This document shows positions 49,188-61,325 of a stretch of 64,000 nt of DNA, one piece after another. The translations under genes and the position numbers were made by a program. Numbering within the stretch: position 1 is the first letter of the stretch; the number at the start of each line of letters is the position of its first letter. The notes beneath the pieces were generated by a model. The model was not told the origin of the DNA and searched no databases. It saw only the letters and a list, made by a program, of their open reading frames with translations. The DNA comes from Deltaproteobacteria bacterium. Lineage in GTDB: Bacteria > SAR324 > NAC60-12. The stretch spans positions 1 through 64,000 of the forward strand of contig NYXK01000105.1 of assembly GCA_002685535.1 (NCBI GenBank), read 5' to 3'.

Positions 49188-49913
49188 TTGGACGAACGGA
49201 GTGAGAGAGAGGATGTGGGATAATTTGATGAACGACCAACTGAACAGTTCCATGTTTAAATTTCTGCTTCGCTCCCCAACATTTTGTTCCTTTGTCTGCG
49301 CATGGTCAAGAAGACGATAATCTCCAGCTAAGTGGCATGGTTCGCCTATCGTTTCTCATCTCGGCTCTACTCAAGATTCTAGATCGTTCACCAGCGTTGT
49401 CATCATTTCGTATAGTGGATGGCGTTATTACGTTCATTCCGTGAGGTCGATTGTGGAGGGATACTTTGGTCATGTGATCTACCCCCTTTTTTAAAATCTC
49501 GCCTAGGCTTCCTTGCCGAGATACCTCTTTTCATCGTCTATCTCAGATCTACGACGTAGGGAGACCCCGTCTCTGAAGATCTCCCGAGATCGGGCTCGGA
49601 GCCTAAATGCGCGATAGCTGCGTCATATCGATCCCAATCATCAGCACAATTCGATCAGCCCAACATTTTGGCGAGTCGTGACCACGATATCTGTCAGAAT
49701 ATGGAATCGCGCGCAGGGGATGAGCTTGTGTCAATATTATGGGCTCAATGCCATGATGTACTAAGCTTAGTTTCGCAGTGAAACTTTGCTATGCGAGTGC
49801 TTCAACTCAAATCTTTCGAAGACATAAGCTTGGGATCACCCAAAGTTTTCCCGAGTTGCTCGTCAGAGAAACTTTGGGAGCTTGAGATAGCTTCTAACCC
49901 GGGCTGTTTGGAC
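49188..49913. other. Intergenic region, nothing recognised
   Basis: About 730 bp between two plus-strand genes; no repeat or RNA gene. An upstream in-frame ATG for the next gene lies at 49791. Confidence 0.35.
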
Positions 49914-51597
49914 ATGTCTCTTCCAGCTCTGGTACCAGACCTCACTGGAAAGTCAATATACACCACGCCTGCGCAAAGCCCAACGGAGTTTCCAGTCCAC
50001 GATCCGTTCACGAACCCAGAGGAACACAACGGATACGACCCGGGACTGAAAGACGAGCAATTTAAATCGAGCGCTGATGCTATCTATACTCTCGCTCAGA
50101 TCAGTGCCAATGGCTCACCCCAGTCAGCTAATCCGCCGGAAATTCCACCAAAGATACCACAAAGGCCATCTGGACGAGGCATACCACCCGCGCCGACAGT
50201 AGAAGACGAGAAACCATGCATTCCTCCACGGCCGGCTACAAGAGAAATTCCACTGGTATCCAAGTCAGAAAAAGGGCAGCCGCAGCTTCCAACACGACCA
50301 CCAAGCCAGCCAGAGCGACGCGCTCCAAAGCCAACCCCGGAAATTCCAACCCGACCTGCACCTGCGCCGTTCAAGCAAAGAGCTACACTTCCACCGTCAA
50401 CGATTCCCGAGGAGACGATCGAGCAGGTGGGGAGTCCGGTGTTGAAGTATAGCAGACATCCGGAGAAGCTCATTGCCTATTTGATACCATTGCCAAAGCC
50501 AAACCTTAGCAAGTATTTGGATAGGGAGGATGATTTACCAGAGGTATGGAGAAGACATCAGAATGACGCGAATGAATCTGGGACTAATCTAACTTCTCAG
50601 CGATATCTGCTCTACACGCCGCCCAGCCCGCACCTTTTGAAGCCTGCAAAAGGTGTCAAAGAGAAGAAGAGGCATATGGGAAGAAGGAAGATGCAGGAGC
50701 AGGTATGATCATTTGATTTCCAGAAATGGTAAAAGATTGCTAAATATCAAAACAGGTAGAGAAAGCAAAGAAGTACGACGGGAAGACTTGGTCATGGAGG
50801 GGTCTACACAGCAAGACAACAAAAGGCGTCATGTGGGCAATTCACAGAATCAGAGCTACAGATCTAGTATTTCTAGGGCGCGTTCAGAACAAAGGTAGAC
50901 TCGCAGAAACCCACCCAGCCTGTGACGTATCTCAGCTTAAAACAACGCAGAAGTGGATGAAATCATCCTCGTCTTCCCCGATAGTGTGACACACACCATT
51001 CCGGAAGTCCGCGATGAATTCATCGCGCAGATAACACGTACCAAAAGGCGAGCCGCTAAGGAATCTGCTATATCTACTTTTCTCTTGCCTGTGACCCTCA
51101 TAATCGACACCTTCGCAGCAGTCATTTGGCCATTCGGCGGGCTCTTCGAGATCGACGCTGTCTGGTGCTATGCCGCCACAAAAGGCTGGTACACATCCCG
51201 AAAAATGACCAAGCGTCTCGGGGTTCGCGAATCCAGGTTCAAAGAGTACGGAGGCACGGAACGAGATCTTTTCTTGAGGTTCCATCAGGATGCGGATCTC
51301 GAGGTGTTGAGACAGTATATAGCTGAGGCGTGTCACAAGAAGAACCCGAGTATGTTCGATAGTGTGGGTGTTCCGCCTACGGAAACGGAGGTTGCGAAGG
51401 CGACTGGGTGGAAGCCGGTTGTGAGGGGAAAGACGGGTGGGAAGAGGGAGGAGGGGGAGACGGGGTGGGCGGATGAGGAGTGGCAGAGAGTGGTGTTTGC
51501 GGATGATTTGAAGGCTGTTGCGGACAAGGCCGCGAGGAGTTGGGAGCATTGGGGGAAGAAGTTTGAGAAGAAGCCGGACAAGGCTTTGAAGAGATAG
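49914..51597 (+). CDS. Conserved-looking membrane protein of unknown function
   Basis: Exons 49914-50543, 50601-50702, 50756-50894 and 50951-51597 give 505 residues. The N-terminal ~190 residues are disordered and rich in Pro (PPEIPPKIPQRP, IPTRPAPAPF), with polyproline SH3/WW-type sites. The C-terminal half is folded: KYDGKTWSWRGLHSKTTKGVMWAIHRI, then EIILVFPDSVTHTIPEVRDEFIAQI, then a hydrophobic segment FLLPVTLIIDTFAAVIWPFGGLFEIDAVWCYA. Basic helices (RKMTKRL) and a Lys-rich tail follow. I recognise no named domain. The in-frame ATG at 49791 would add 41 residues; 49914 is preferred because the protein pattern improves there, but this is uncertain. Introns are 53-57 bp. Confidence 0.75.
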
Positions 51598-52452
51598 ATT
51601 GGGTCTCAGGCGACAAGGTTTCGTGGAAGGTATCCGCGAAGGTTTTGAGTCTGCAGAATATTGACAGCAGGTTGGCGAGGACGCATATAATAGACAATGA
51701 GAGTAGCTATGGGACTGAACTCGAGCAGCCAAGCGTCTTTGGTTACAATTGTTGAAGTGATCGTTTATCGTCAGCATCACGTGAGTGCATCTCTCTATCT
51801 TGACCCAGGTAATTGTCTACTCACTCGTCGACCAGAATCTGCAACAAACGTTAGCATTGCAAGCTCATTCCATATTTACATGACACCACCCATATTGGTA
51901 GAAGACGTGATACCAACTAACACAATGCAACATTGGAACACGTGTAGTATTGTACTTTGCCTCCATGACTTGCAGATCGCTTTAAATATTCTAGAACAGC
52001 GTTGATTGCCACATACGACCATAGACTGGGAAGAACTGGGCATCCCGTCCGCTCTGCCGTACATAAATTCCAGATCGGTAGATTAGTAGTTGGGTGGGTG
52101 ACCACCAGCGAATACCTACTGTTGTATGTTTTTTTCTTCTTTTTTTTCGCGATTGCTGCCGAGAAAAGAACAAATACTGACGTCCTTTTTCATGCTCTAA
52201 ACACATTCTTTCTTTGTCTCGATAAATACCAAATGATCTTTGGCTTTGGTGTTATGATCATCAAAGCGAGATAACTTCTTTTCAGGGCCTTCATTCCAAT
52301 CTGGTCAAGGTTATCATCCATTCCTGACGCAGCGGAATAGCATTCGTAGCTGCCAGACTTCGTGCTTCAATCATCTTCAACTCAGAACTTTTGTGTACAT
52401 TAATCTATGCATTACACATGCTCGAATAGGACTGTCAATACCAATCATTCAA
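51598..52452. other. Intergenic region upstream of tRNA
   Basis: No coding frame recognised. Poly-pyrimidine run near 52128-52150. Confidence 0.35.
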
Positions 52453-52545
52453 TCCGGAATGATGTAATGGTTAGCATTTCTGCCTCTCAGCTGTCTTACA
52501 ACAGTGGCGTCCGCAGGAAATCGGGGTTCAATTCCCCATTCCGGA
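52453..52545 (+). tRNA. tRNA-Glu(CTC), intron-containing
   Basis: A perfect 7-bp acceptor stem (TCCGGAA / TTCCGGA) closes a cloverleaf. The A box includes TAATGGTTAGCA, the anticodon arm is CTGC-CTCTCA(…)C-GCAG with anticodon CTC, and the T arm is GGGG-TTCAATT-CCCC. A 22-nt intron (about 52490-52511) sits one base 3' of the anticodon (after position 37), the canonical eukaryotic site. One T-stem base pair is C-A. Transcription by RNA polymerase III from the internal boxes is expected. Confidence 0.88.
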
Positions 52546-52977
52546 ACATAATTCTTTACATTATTTTTGTCGCTTTGGTCTGTATCAAGCTCAAGGGTAT
52601 CTCGGTCTCCAAGTGAAAGTATTGGTGAAATGTATGCTGTACAAGATACTTCGCGCCGTCTTTTGGCTTTTCTCGCTTAAGCCCCTGAATCACTGTATAC
52701 ATCAAAACATGATGAGCTGGCAGCCCAGAGCCTCGAGATGTAGCGCGTATTGACGCCACTGGTGAGACATTTTAAATTAGATATAATACCGACAGTGAGA
52801 GAGAGAGAGCGGGATTCACAAAAAATGAAATATACAGAATGTTGTTGCATTCTCAAAATCCCAAACGCGGGGCAAGTGCGGGGGTAAGTACGGGGTAATT
52901 GTCACCATATTGGATCTATACCTGGTAGCAGATTCCATTTCCTTCATAGCTAGAACAACGTCTGTTTATGCCATCTA
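52546..52977. other. Intergenic region between tRNA and ABC transporter
   Basis: Contains a short GAGAGA run near 52795-52810. Nothing else recognised. Confidence 0.35.
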
Positions 52978-55900
52978 TCATGACCCAGCTACCTTATTAA
53001 TCCTCCCGTCTCTGATCCAGATCACACGCTCCGAGTTGTCGGGAGATGGAGCGCCCAGTCTGTGTGAGATGGCAATAACAGTGTGACCTTTGGCTGTGAA
53101 CTCCTTCCGTATTACATCTTGCATGATAGAATCCGTTTTTGGATCCAGAGATGATGTGGCCTCATCCAGGAGAAGGATACGTTTAGGTTGACGGGTATCG
53201 GCAGTAATCAGTGCTTCATCCGAAAACCTCACTTGGACTTGGGTCCGCAGGATCGCACGAGCCAACGAGAGAAGCTGCATTTGACCGGTGGACAGCACAG
53301 GGAATGCAGAGAGCTGTAGATCTAGTATGCTCGAGATTACTTCTTCCGCGTTATCAGTCTCGGGAAAGTGCAAGTCTTGCTGGTGCCTGTTATGTGCGGC
53401 GAAATGTTGCCAGAGACATGTCTTCTCTAGTGCATCGATGATAGTCTTGTCGTTTAGAGCCTCCGAAGGGTCTAAGTTAGAACGAAGGCTGGCGTTGATG
53501 AATACAAAAGTATCTTGCGGAACGGTGATGAAACATTGCTGGCGCAAGATTGATCGTGGGACGTGAGATATGTCTATGCCATCGATTTTGATCGAACCAA
53601 CTTGAGTATCGAGCAAGTGAAGGAGTGTCAGAAGAATTGTACTCTTGCCGCTGGATCCGAAAGAGTCAGTCGCAAGATTAATGGAGACGAATCGAAGATT
53701 AGGAAAACACACCTTCCTGTTCTTCCGCATATGAGTAGCTTTTGACCCGCTGGAATGCTCATGCTGATGCTCTCGAGAGAAACCGCATTAGGACTGAACT
53801 GTCAGTACTTTCCTAATGACTTGAAACAGAGGGTTGTGTACTTACTTGTACGATACGGTCACATTCTCGACTTCGATCAAACCCGCCGAAGGCCAGTCAG
53901 TGGGCGGTACGAAGGTTTCCCAAAGCTTGTCTTCCTGAGGTGTTTCGTTGATCGTCGACCTCAATCTGGAAATAGAGCCGAGCGAAATTTCCAAGCTCGT
54001 CCAATTCTCGACAAGTTTGAGAAGCGTCGAATTGGCAACAAGAACTAAGTTCAGGGCAACACCGATGGCCGCGCCGCTAGTTGAGCCACGGAAGTAAACA
54101 GCGATGGCGATAACACACGTTGCTACACCAGCGATCAAGAGATCCAAAACAACATTGAGCCATCTCTGGAGGCATAGCAGGATATAAAAGGGTTTCTGCG
54201 ACTCGTCCATGCGCCGGATATTCTCTTGTTCCAACTCATGTTGCCAGCCGAAAGCTCGGATGGTAGCCGCTCCTTCCACCTGTGGCGTGTGAGATGAAGG
54301 ACCATAAAATGTGGGACATCATACCATTTCTAGGAAACTAGAATAGACTGCTGATTTGGACTCAAGCTCAATGAATCGAAGTTGTCTAGAAGTGCGCAAG
54401 TATACTCTCTGGACGACGTAGACCATAGCTGAGCAGAACGGCAGTGTGAGGATCATAACCTTCTGAACACTAAAGAGGAGTATAGCTTGCATAGCAAGCT
54501 TGAAAACTTCTGTTCTTATAATTAGCATCCTTTATTGACAAGCAGGCCAAAGCACTTGCGAACGAAGATTGACTGAAGAGCTGATGGTAATACATTGTCG
54601 ACCAACTGAATGTCCTGGCCGAATCTGCACGGAAGTCAGTGACTAAATCTCTCATTGGCATCCATAGTCTTACCGATTGAGCATGACACCAATGTCAGTC
54701 TCCAAGTAGTATGAGAGTGGCGCCCTGATTCGAATATCAGCAGTATAACAGTGATAATCATAAGTCATTGACCGACCCGATGATTGCTGTCAGAAGCCTG
54801 TCATGAAGCACAGCTCCAGATTGAGACGCAATGACGATAACAGTCATCCTAACCCAATCAATAAATGCAGGTTTAGATAAAGGACTATATCTTCGTACCA
54901 TGCCTGTAGACTTGTTGCCAACCAAGCTATAAATGCGATGATAAGGTATCCTGCCATATAAGCCCATGTCTGGCTGAGTGGTGATTCGGTCCACCACTTA
55001 AGCCAAAATTGAGAGAAGGTGAAAAAGAATGCATATAACCCAGCGAAGCACATCAACACCAGCACATTGTAACTTCCAATAGACTTGAAGTAGTATCCTA
55101 GAAGATTGTCAGTTTTGTACTCGCAAGGGCGGGAACGATGTTGAAATCCTACCATAAAGTGCAAAATCTCCAGTCTTTCTGGCCAAGTCATCCGCGGCGT
55201 CTTCTCTCAGCATCACCTGAGCTATCCCACTCACGGATCTCATCTCCCTGGGTACATCATGCCCGGTTTCTGACCCAGCCATCTGGACTTTGGCGATTTG
55301 ACTAAGCTCGCTTTCCAGCTCATCCCACGTGCCCCGCGTTTGGATTTTTCTATTCCCAAGGACGATTATCTCGTCTGCTAGGTGAAAATATTGAGCTAGC
55401 ATGTGTGAGTTGTCATTTTTTGAGAACTGTATAAGAATCTAACTCACCAGAATTGATGATAAGAAATACAGTGGTTCCGAGATTCCTGAAAAGACCTTCC
55501 GGACCGAGCAATCTATCTACAACATTGCTTTCGGTCTTTCCATCAAGGGCACTGAACGGGTCATCAAGAATGACAAGATCAGGTCGTGAGTAGACAGCAC
55601 GAGCAAGAGCCTTTTCACAATAGTCAGTGCCTGGACATGCACTGATCGAAACGGTTCGAAACTTACAAGCCGCTGTCGCTGACCGCCTGAAAGATTCAAT
55701 CCTCGGCTCCCAACTTGAGTCGAGTCTCCCTCAGACATATTTTCGAAGTCATTGCGAAGGCCGCAGGTGTCAACGATGATCTCATACCATCGATCATCGT
55801 CGTCGCGATTCGGAGAGCTTCCACGTATCACGTCCTTGATAGTTCCGCTCGGTAGCCATGGAACTTGAGTACATAGCCCGACCCGTTTGGTGAACATGGA

Positions 55901-58096
55901 AACAGTCCCACGTGATGGGCTGACCTCTCCCAGAATGGCTCCAACGAGCATAGTTTTGCCTGTACCTACTCGTCCGGAGCACATGACAATAGCCCCCCTG
56001 CCTATTTCGAGGTCGACATCTTGAAGGATAGGGGTCATTTTGGAATCTGGTTGGATAGTGACATTTTGGAGAAGCACTGCCCGGGCTTGACCACCTATAG
56101 CTTGGTTGGTACTTCCACCAGGAAAGACCTGTCTTTGGTCACTTCTGGGAGATACAAGTAGATAGGTCTGGACTCGCTCAAAATTGGCCAAAGAAGCCAC
56201 TGCTCTGGGTATGATTGTCATAACCATGTTGGCTGGATGCGTAACCATGGACAAAAGAGCTGTAGTCGTGAAGATCGTCTCCACATCGAGACCTTTGTGA
56301 TACTTGTACATCACCACAATTGCAGAGAGTACTAACGTGACAACAGGAGCGAATATTCCCAGCGAATTTGCTGGACGGGCAATTAGAATGATCGGCAACT
56401 GATCAAGAAATGAACTCACCGCTCGCATTGTAAGCAACCATCATCCACCTCAACTTTTTCGATGTCTGGATTTCCTCATTTCGGAGAGCAGTGACTTTCG
56501 ACTTCATTTCTGCGGTCAAACCAAGCATCCTCATACCCTTGACTGAACTCAGCATCGTGGTAGTCATGGCTAGTCGCTTCTGTGTCGCAACATTCCAAGC
56601 CTTCTGCCTGCTTCGGAGATGTTTTGCAACATACTTACTCATCCTAGAACAGACTTCCTCATATCAGATTTCCGATATTGTCCATCAGACTGGAAAGGCA
56701 CTTACAGAATATGATGACTAGAGGCACAGGAGATAACCAGCCAATCTGTCTCGCCAGCAGCGCTGTCCCGACCACAACTTCAAGAAACTGCGCCCAAGTC
56801 TCATGAAACATCTCTCCAATCGAATCAATGCTCTCTACGTCGGAGTTCAACAAGTTCACGGCATTCCCGTCTTCGTGCTTGCCGCTTTCGACTTCGAGTG
56901 ATCTGTGGTATATCAAAGCCACGAGGGAGCCTCTGATGCTGACTTTCAGCCTGTTCAGACAATGCTGGTATGCTGCCGTGGAAATCTTAAATACAGATGA
57001 GCACTTCTCAACGTCTCGTGTAGGGAAGACTTACTGCGAGACCAACATAAACGAATGACGCAGCAAGAACAACCCAATAGCCATCATCTCGATCTGTGCT
57101 CGGGTTCTTGATGAAGCGAATGCTGAGACTGATCAGAAACGTCTGCGAATACCGAAATATGATGAGAAAGATGCGGGGTAAGATGGCAGCCGCGAAAGGC
57201 TTCGACAAGCAGTGAAGTAAAACCAAAGGCAGCGTCGTGATGTTCTCGGGCTCGGCTGTTCAAAATCAGCCTAGATTTGGACAAGTCCAGTAAACACCTC
57301 TAGTACTTCTCTGATCCCATGACAACAATATATTTCTTCGCAAAGACTCCGAAGACAGCTTACTATCCATATTCGGAAGGTCCGCATGGTCGAGAATCTT
57401 TCCATGCCCTTTCCGCAGAATTGGGATGATCCACCAAAAGATAGTCCGGCCAATAATGCTTGATAATTCTTCAGTAGATAGTTCTTGGTGCTGCGATTTC
57501 AGGGTTGTTTCCTTCACGCTGGACTCGCTGACCAGGAGAACAAGTTCCACACAAACTTGTGTGAGCTCAAGGCCGAGATTGCCTGGATTGGGTTGCTGGT
57601 AGCCAAACAGCGAGAGTTGGATCGCATGGCCAATTACTGAAATCGCGAGGTAGAGCAATATCAGCGATGAAGGGCGCACTGAACGAGTGTGCTCGAGGAA
57701 CGAAAGAGGACAGAGAATGCATGCAGCAGCAAGGGAGAGGCAGGCACTTTCCAAGTATGCCTTGGAAGACCCTTCGGGGCCAAGGATCGTGGAAATCAAG
57801 AGCAAGAGCTTCAATAGTACATATAGGAAGCTCAAAGACTGAGCCACTCGTTAGCCTGTCATTGCAACTTATCTACTTCTCGAAAGTATCGGAATGACAC
57901 GTGATCTTACCAATTTGAAAATCTTTGCGCGCTTGGTTACCACTTTGAAAGGATCACTGCGCAATCTCCAAATGCGGACGAGAGATAACAGGGAGAAAAT
58001 CGCGGAAGTTACTGCTAAGAATATCGGAACTCCGCGCGACGAAGGGCTTCTCAGATAGAGTTGTGCTCCAGCACGGGAGAGGAAGGCGTCCTCCAT
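52978..58096 (-). CDS. ABCC (MRP-type) full ABC transporter
   Basis: This is a many-exon gene with an N-terminal membrane region (about 58096-57270) and two TMD-NBD halves. NBD1 has Walker A SGRVGTGKTM (about 55945-55980), signature LNLSGGQRQRL (about 55690) and Walker B LVILDDPFSALDG (about 55560). NBD2 has Walker A GRTGSGKST, split by an intron (about 53650-53720), signature LSTGQMQLLSLARA (about 53285) and Walker B ILLLDEATSSLD (about 53160), followed by HRLGAP. The TMD segments SLVALIYHRSLE, AVNLLNSDVESID and IEGAATIRAFGW are typical of the ABCC subfamily. Substrates are usually organic anions, conjugates or toxins, exported across the plasma or vacuolar membrane. Key ATPase residues appear intact in both sites. 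Exon borders were only partly worked out. Confidence 0.88.
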
Positions 58097-60482
58097 AGTG
58101 TATCAAACCATCTTCCGAGGTTCCATGCTGAGGGAACAGATCATGAGAAGTTGGTGTTTGACGTGTTGTTGTTTACGAGAAGGCGTTCCACCATTAGGAA
58201 GATAAGATACATACGGATGTGTGTATCCGGTTCTTACCTAAGCGCCCCCATGAACGGAATGGACACGAGGTATAAAATGCTTTCATAACCAAATATATCT
58301 TTTTCAATGGCTGTAAATGCTTTACGAGAATAGTATATGGCCACAAAATATGCTGATCGAACGCGATGAGCAAATGTCTTGATGTTAGCAATTGAGAATC
58401 GATGGTCACATGTGATGTGACATATTCCATCACTTCACGATTGTCGTCCATTGTGGCTTGCTATAGATTAAAAATGACCGGCAAGACACTGAAGTGCCTT
58501 GAAAGTAACTACTGTCTCCAATTTGCTGTACAACTAGAATGTGAAGCTTTGCATTCCAAGTCTCTTCACAGATGTCGAGATACCGAATCCGGAAGAAAGT
58601 ATCAGTCTTCTAACGACCTCACTTGGACTTTCAACAGAACGCTCGCTATTACAACGGTACGAGCTGGATCGAACCCCTACAGAGCATGTATGCTATGTTA
58701 TTGCAGATCCAATGCAGCCAGTCATCATGATGAAGCAGGCCTTCGGATTCACTAGCGGTCGTTGTCTGGACTAGCGATACCGTCACTCAGAATGAGGCAA
58801 GATACATGATAACCAGCTTGGCCGCCATGATTTACTTCTCATTCTATTCATGGGCGAAGCACTCATTGCTGGTGAAACCGCTGCATTCGCGGAGCTCTCG
58901 CTAACAGCCCAATTCGGGTCCGACTTGGCCAATTTGGGCAGATGGCTGATCTCATGGATGCCTTGTCGAGGTCATGGTTGATCCAGACAGCTGGATGCAA
59001 TCTATTGCCTCATATGTCACTCATATTCCATTGAGAAGTGCTCCAGATGACTTTGAGCAAGCCTGGAGAATCTGAGAAGAGAGAGGACAGTCGAATACTG
59101 CGAGGTTAGGACCAAAATCTGGTGAAGAGGTTGCGGAAATCAGTCGAATGAGGGAGTTTTGTCCTTTTAACATGTAATGGGTTTGTCAGGAATGGATGGT
59201 TCAGTTACATTCGTAGTGAGCCTAATAGTTTTCGATGTATGGTTGTCGCAATGTTCTCCCTGTTTGTTTTCTTTCTCAGCCTCCTCACTTCGTTTCTTCA
59301 GAGAAGGAAAACAACTCACGATATCGAATGGCATATGGGTACAACAACAACTAAGGTAAGATATTATTTCCAGTAAAACGGATATTGTTGAGAAGTGGTA
59401 TCAGGATCTAAATTGTATCAGTTAAGAAAGGACTGAACGAAAATACTGTCAGTATCCAGTGTCATTGTGCTTGCTCTTCTCAGCTCATCGTTTCCCCACC
59501 TTTACATCTTGACTCTGCCATTCATATGAGCCGTGCCTGCATCCTTATTTGCAGCTGCAAAGACCTAGAGACAGGGTCAGCTACGTTATTGCGATTGGTA
59601 ATTATCTGTCATAGATGATAGCATGGCAGTAAGTTCTTAATGAGCAAGTTGAAGCAGCTGAAGCGGGGCGATTGGCATGTTTGGTGTTGGTGGGGTTATC
59701 ATCCTGTGGTTTAGACGTGAAACGACGACCCAAGAAATATTGAGAGTTAGAAAAGCATGAGATGAAACTGGTGGAATCTTCATTCTTCAAGCAGCTTTCG
59801 AGGCGCATTCCATTGACTGCTTCTCACTACGACTTCCACCAATAGGGGTTGGTCATTGGTCGAGTGCTGTATTCATCATCTTGTGTCACCGCCCTCAACA
59901 ATCCTGCGATTGGCCAAGTCTGAGCTTTCTCTGCTTTGAGCCCCGCAAATACAGAGGTTTATTGGTATGAAGCTCTTTTCGACTCAATTTGAAGCTTGTG
60001 ATAACAATTCGGTTCCATAGATGAGCTTGATCGATATGTATAAAACACCTGCATCAATGAGAGCCCCTTTCGGACATCAAATAATGAAGTGTCAAAACGA
60101 GATTCGTTCATCCTGAAGCAAAAATAGAGTCAGATTGAAACGCACGGGATACAAAATGCGCCCTGCAGACCCTGTTGCAACAACGGGGCTGTGGGCTTCA
60201 TTGGTCGGTGCGAGCTGCCGTCTCGCCTGAGCCACTTAAAACCAACAGTGACTGTACGGCGTAGCAGCTGTATCAAATAGGCTGCTGCCACCGCCATTCT
60301 TTCTCATGAATAGTAAAATTAGACTCTCCCGCCCTCATCTTCGCCCGGAGTATATCTTCAATCGTACTTGCCATTGAAGCTGTTTGTTTTGGTTGGGAGA
60401 TTTGCCGAGCTCAGACGAAGGAGCGGCCCGAAATTCGCGAGGCTGGCGAGGCTGAAAAGGAGTGAGAGGAAAGGAAAGAACA
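58097..60482. other. 2.4-kb intergenic region with possible gene remnant
   Basis: A plus-strand stretch at 58541-58950 is protein-like in shifting frames (LFTDVEIPNPEESISLL, ELDRTPTEHVCYVIADPMQPVIMMKQAFG, then EALIAGETAAFAELSL after a stop). It may be a decayed gene that I cannot identify. The rest, including 59177-59359, shows nothing. Confidence 0.35.
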
Positions 60483-61019
60483 ATGCCGCAACAACATCAT
60501 CGCGATCCCTCAATATCTCATGCTCGACTTTTGCAGACCTTACCTCCTCTTCCACAATCTCTTCCTATGAACGACCTTGTCCAGACTCCGCAGCTGTCTA
60601 TTTCTACCCAGATACCCTACCGCGATGACCCCGCAGAAGACGAGCATTCACCGTCCCAGCCACCGGGATATGAGCCTATGTATGACTACCTACGATCGCA
60701 TCAACGAGTATCTCTACCTCTCCCAGTTTACGAGTGTCCGAATACCCCAGAACAGTCAATACCACAAGCCGACTACCGTGACGAGCCATACGTCGTGACG
60801 ATAAACGAGAATAATACAACACAACCTCCACCGCCCTCCTACAATGAGCTATACCGCCAGAATGAGCAGGAGATGGATAGACTGATGCGGCAATTTGATA
60901 TGGATGGAACGCCTGCGGAGCAGACTGAGGAATTGGTGAAGTGGGTTGTTGCGATGCTGTTGATCTGTCTCACAATCGCGGCAGTGGGGACGGCGTTCAA
61001 TTGGGGTCGGCCGAGCTGA
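60483..61019 (+). CDS. Small tail-anchored-like membrane protein with PPxY motifs
   Basis: A single exon encodes 178 residues. The first ~150 are hydrophilic and proline-rich and contain PPGY (60-63), LPVY (80-83) and PPSY (117-120), two canonical PY motifs plus an LPxY variant. One hydrophobic helix (VVAMLLICLTIAAVGTAF, about 154-172) lies at the very C-terminus with only a few residues after it, so the protein is probably tail-anchored with its PY motifs in the cytosol. By analogy with yeast membrane adaptors of Rsp5 (Bsd2, Tre1, Ssh4), it may recruit a NEDD4-type ligase to an internal membrane. No homologue is recognised from sequence alone. Start: ATG 60483 in a purine-rich context (AACAATG). 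Confidence 0.7.
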   Translation: MPQQHHRDPSISHARLLQTLPPLPQSLPMNDLVQTPQLSISTQIPYRDDPAEDEHSPSQPPGYEPMYDYLRSHQRVSLPLPVYECPNTPEQSIPQADYRDEPYVVTINENNTTQPPPPSYNELYRQNEQEMDRLMRQFDMDGTPAEQTEELVKWVVAMLLICLTIAAVGTAFNWGRPS

Positions 61020-61325
61020 GTGCGAGTTTGCGAATTCATTGCTATTGATACCCTGGGTTTTGTGCGAAAAGAGCATGGTGTTCGGAGTTTGGAAAGGAAG
61101 GAAATGATGGGAAATTGTCTTGGGACTGAATGAGAAGAGAGGAATGAATAAAATGCAGTCCTTGCTATTGACTTCACCAATTCAGATCTTGGCGTACCCC
61201 ACGTAAATTCTGTTATCGGCCATTCTTCTTCTGATTTGATTTAGCATTGCGCGATATCTTTCTTTCAACTCTCGTTATCGGTGTTAATACCCAAGAGCTA
61301 GGTCGAACCTTTTCGTCCATGATTT
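61020..61325. other. Short intergenic region
   Basis: 3' region of the PPxY protein gene; nothing recognised. Confidence 0.35.

Noticed and set aside
58640-58700. B-box-like GGTTCGATCC on the minus strand (possible tRNA)
   Set aside because: No A box, no acceptor or anticodon stem could be folded around it.
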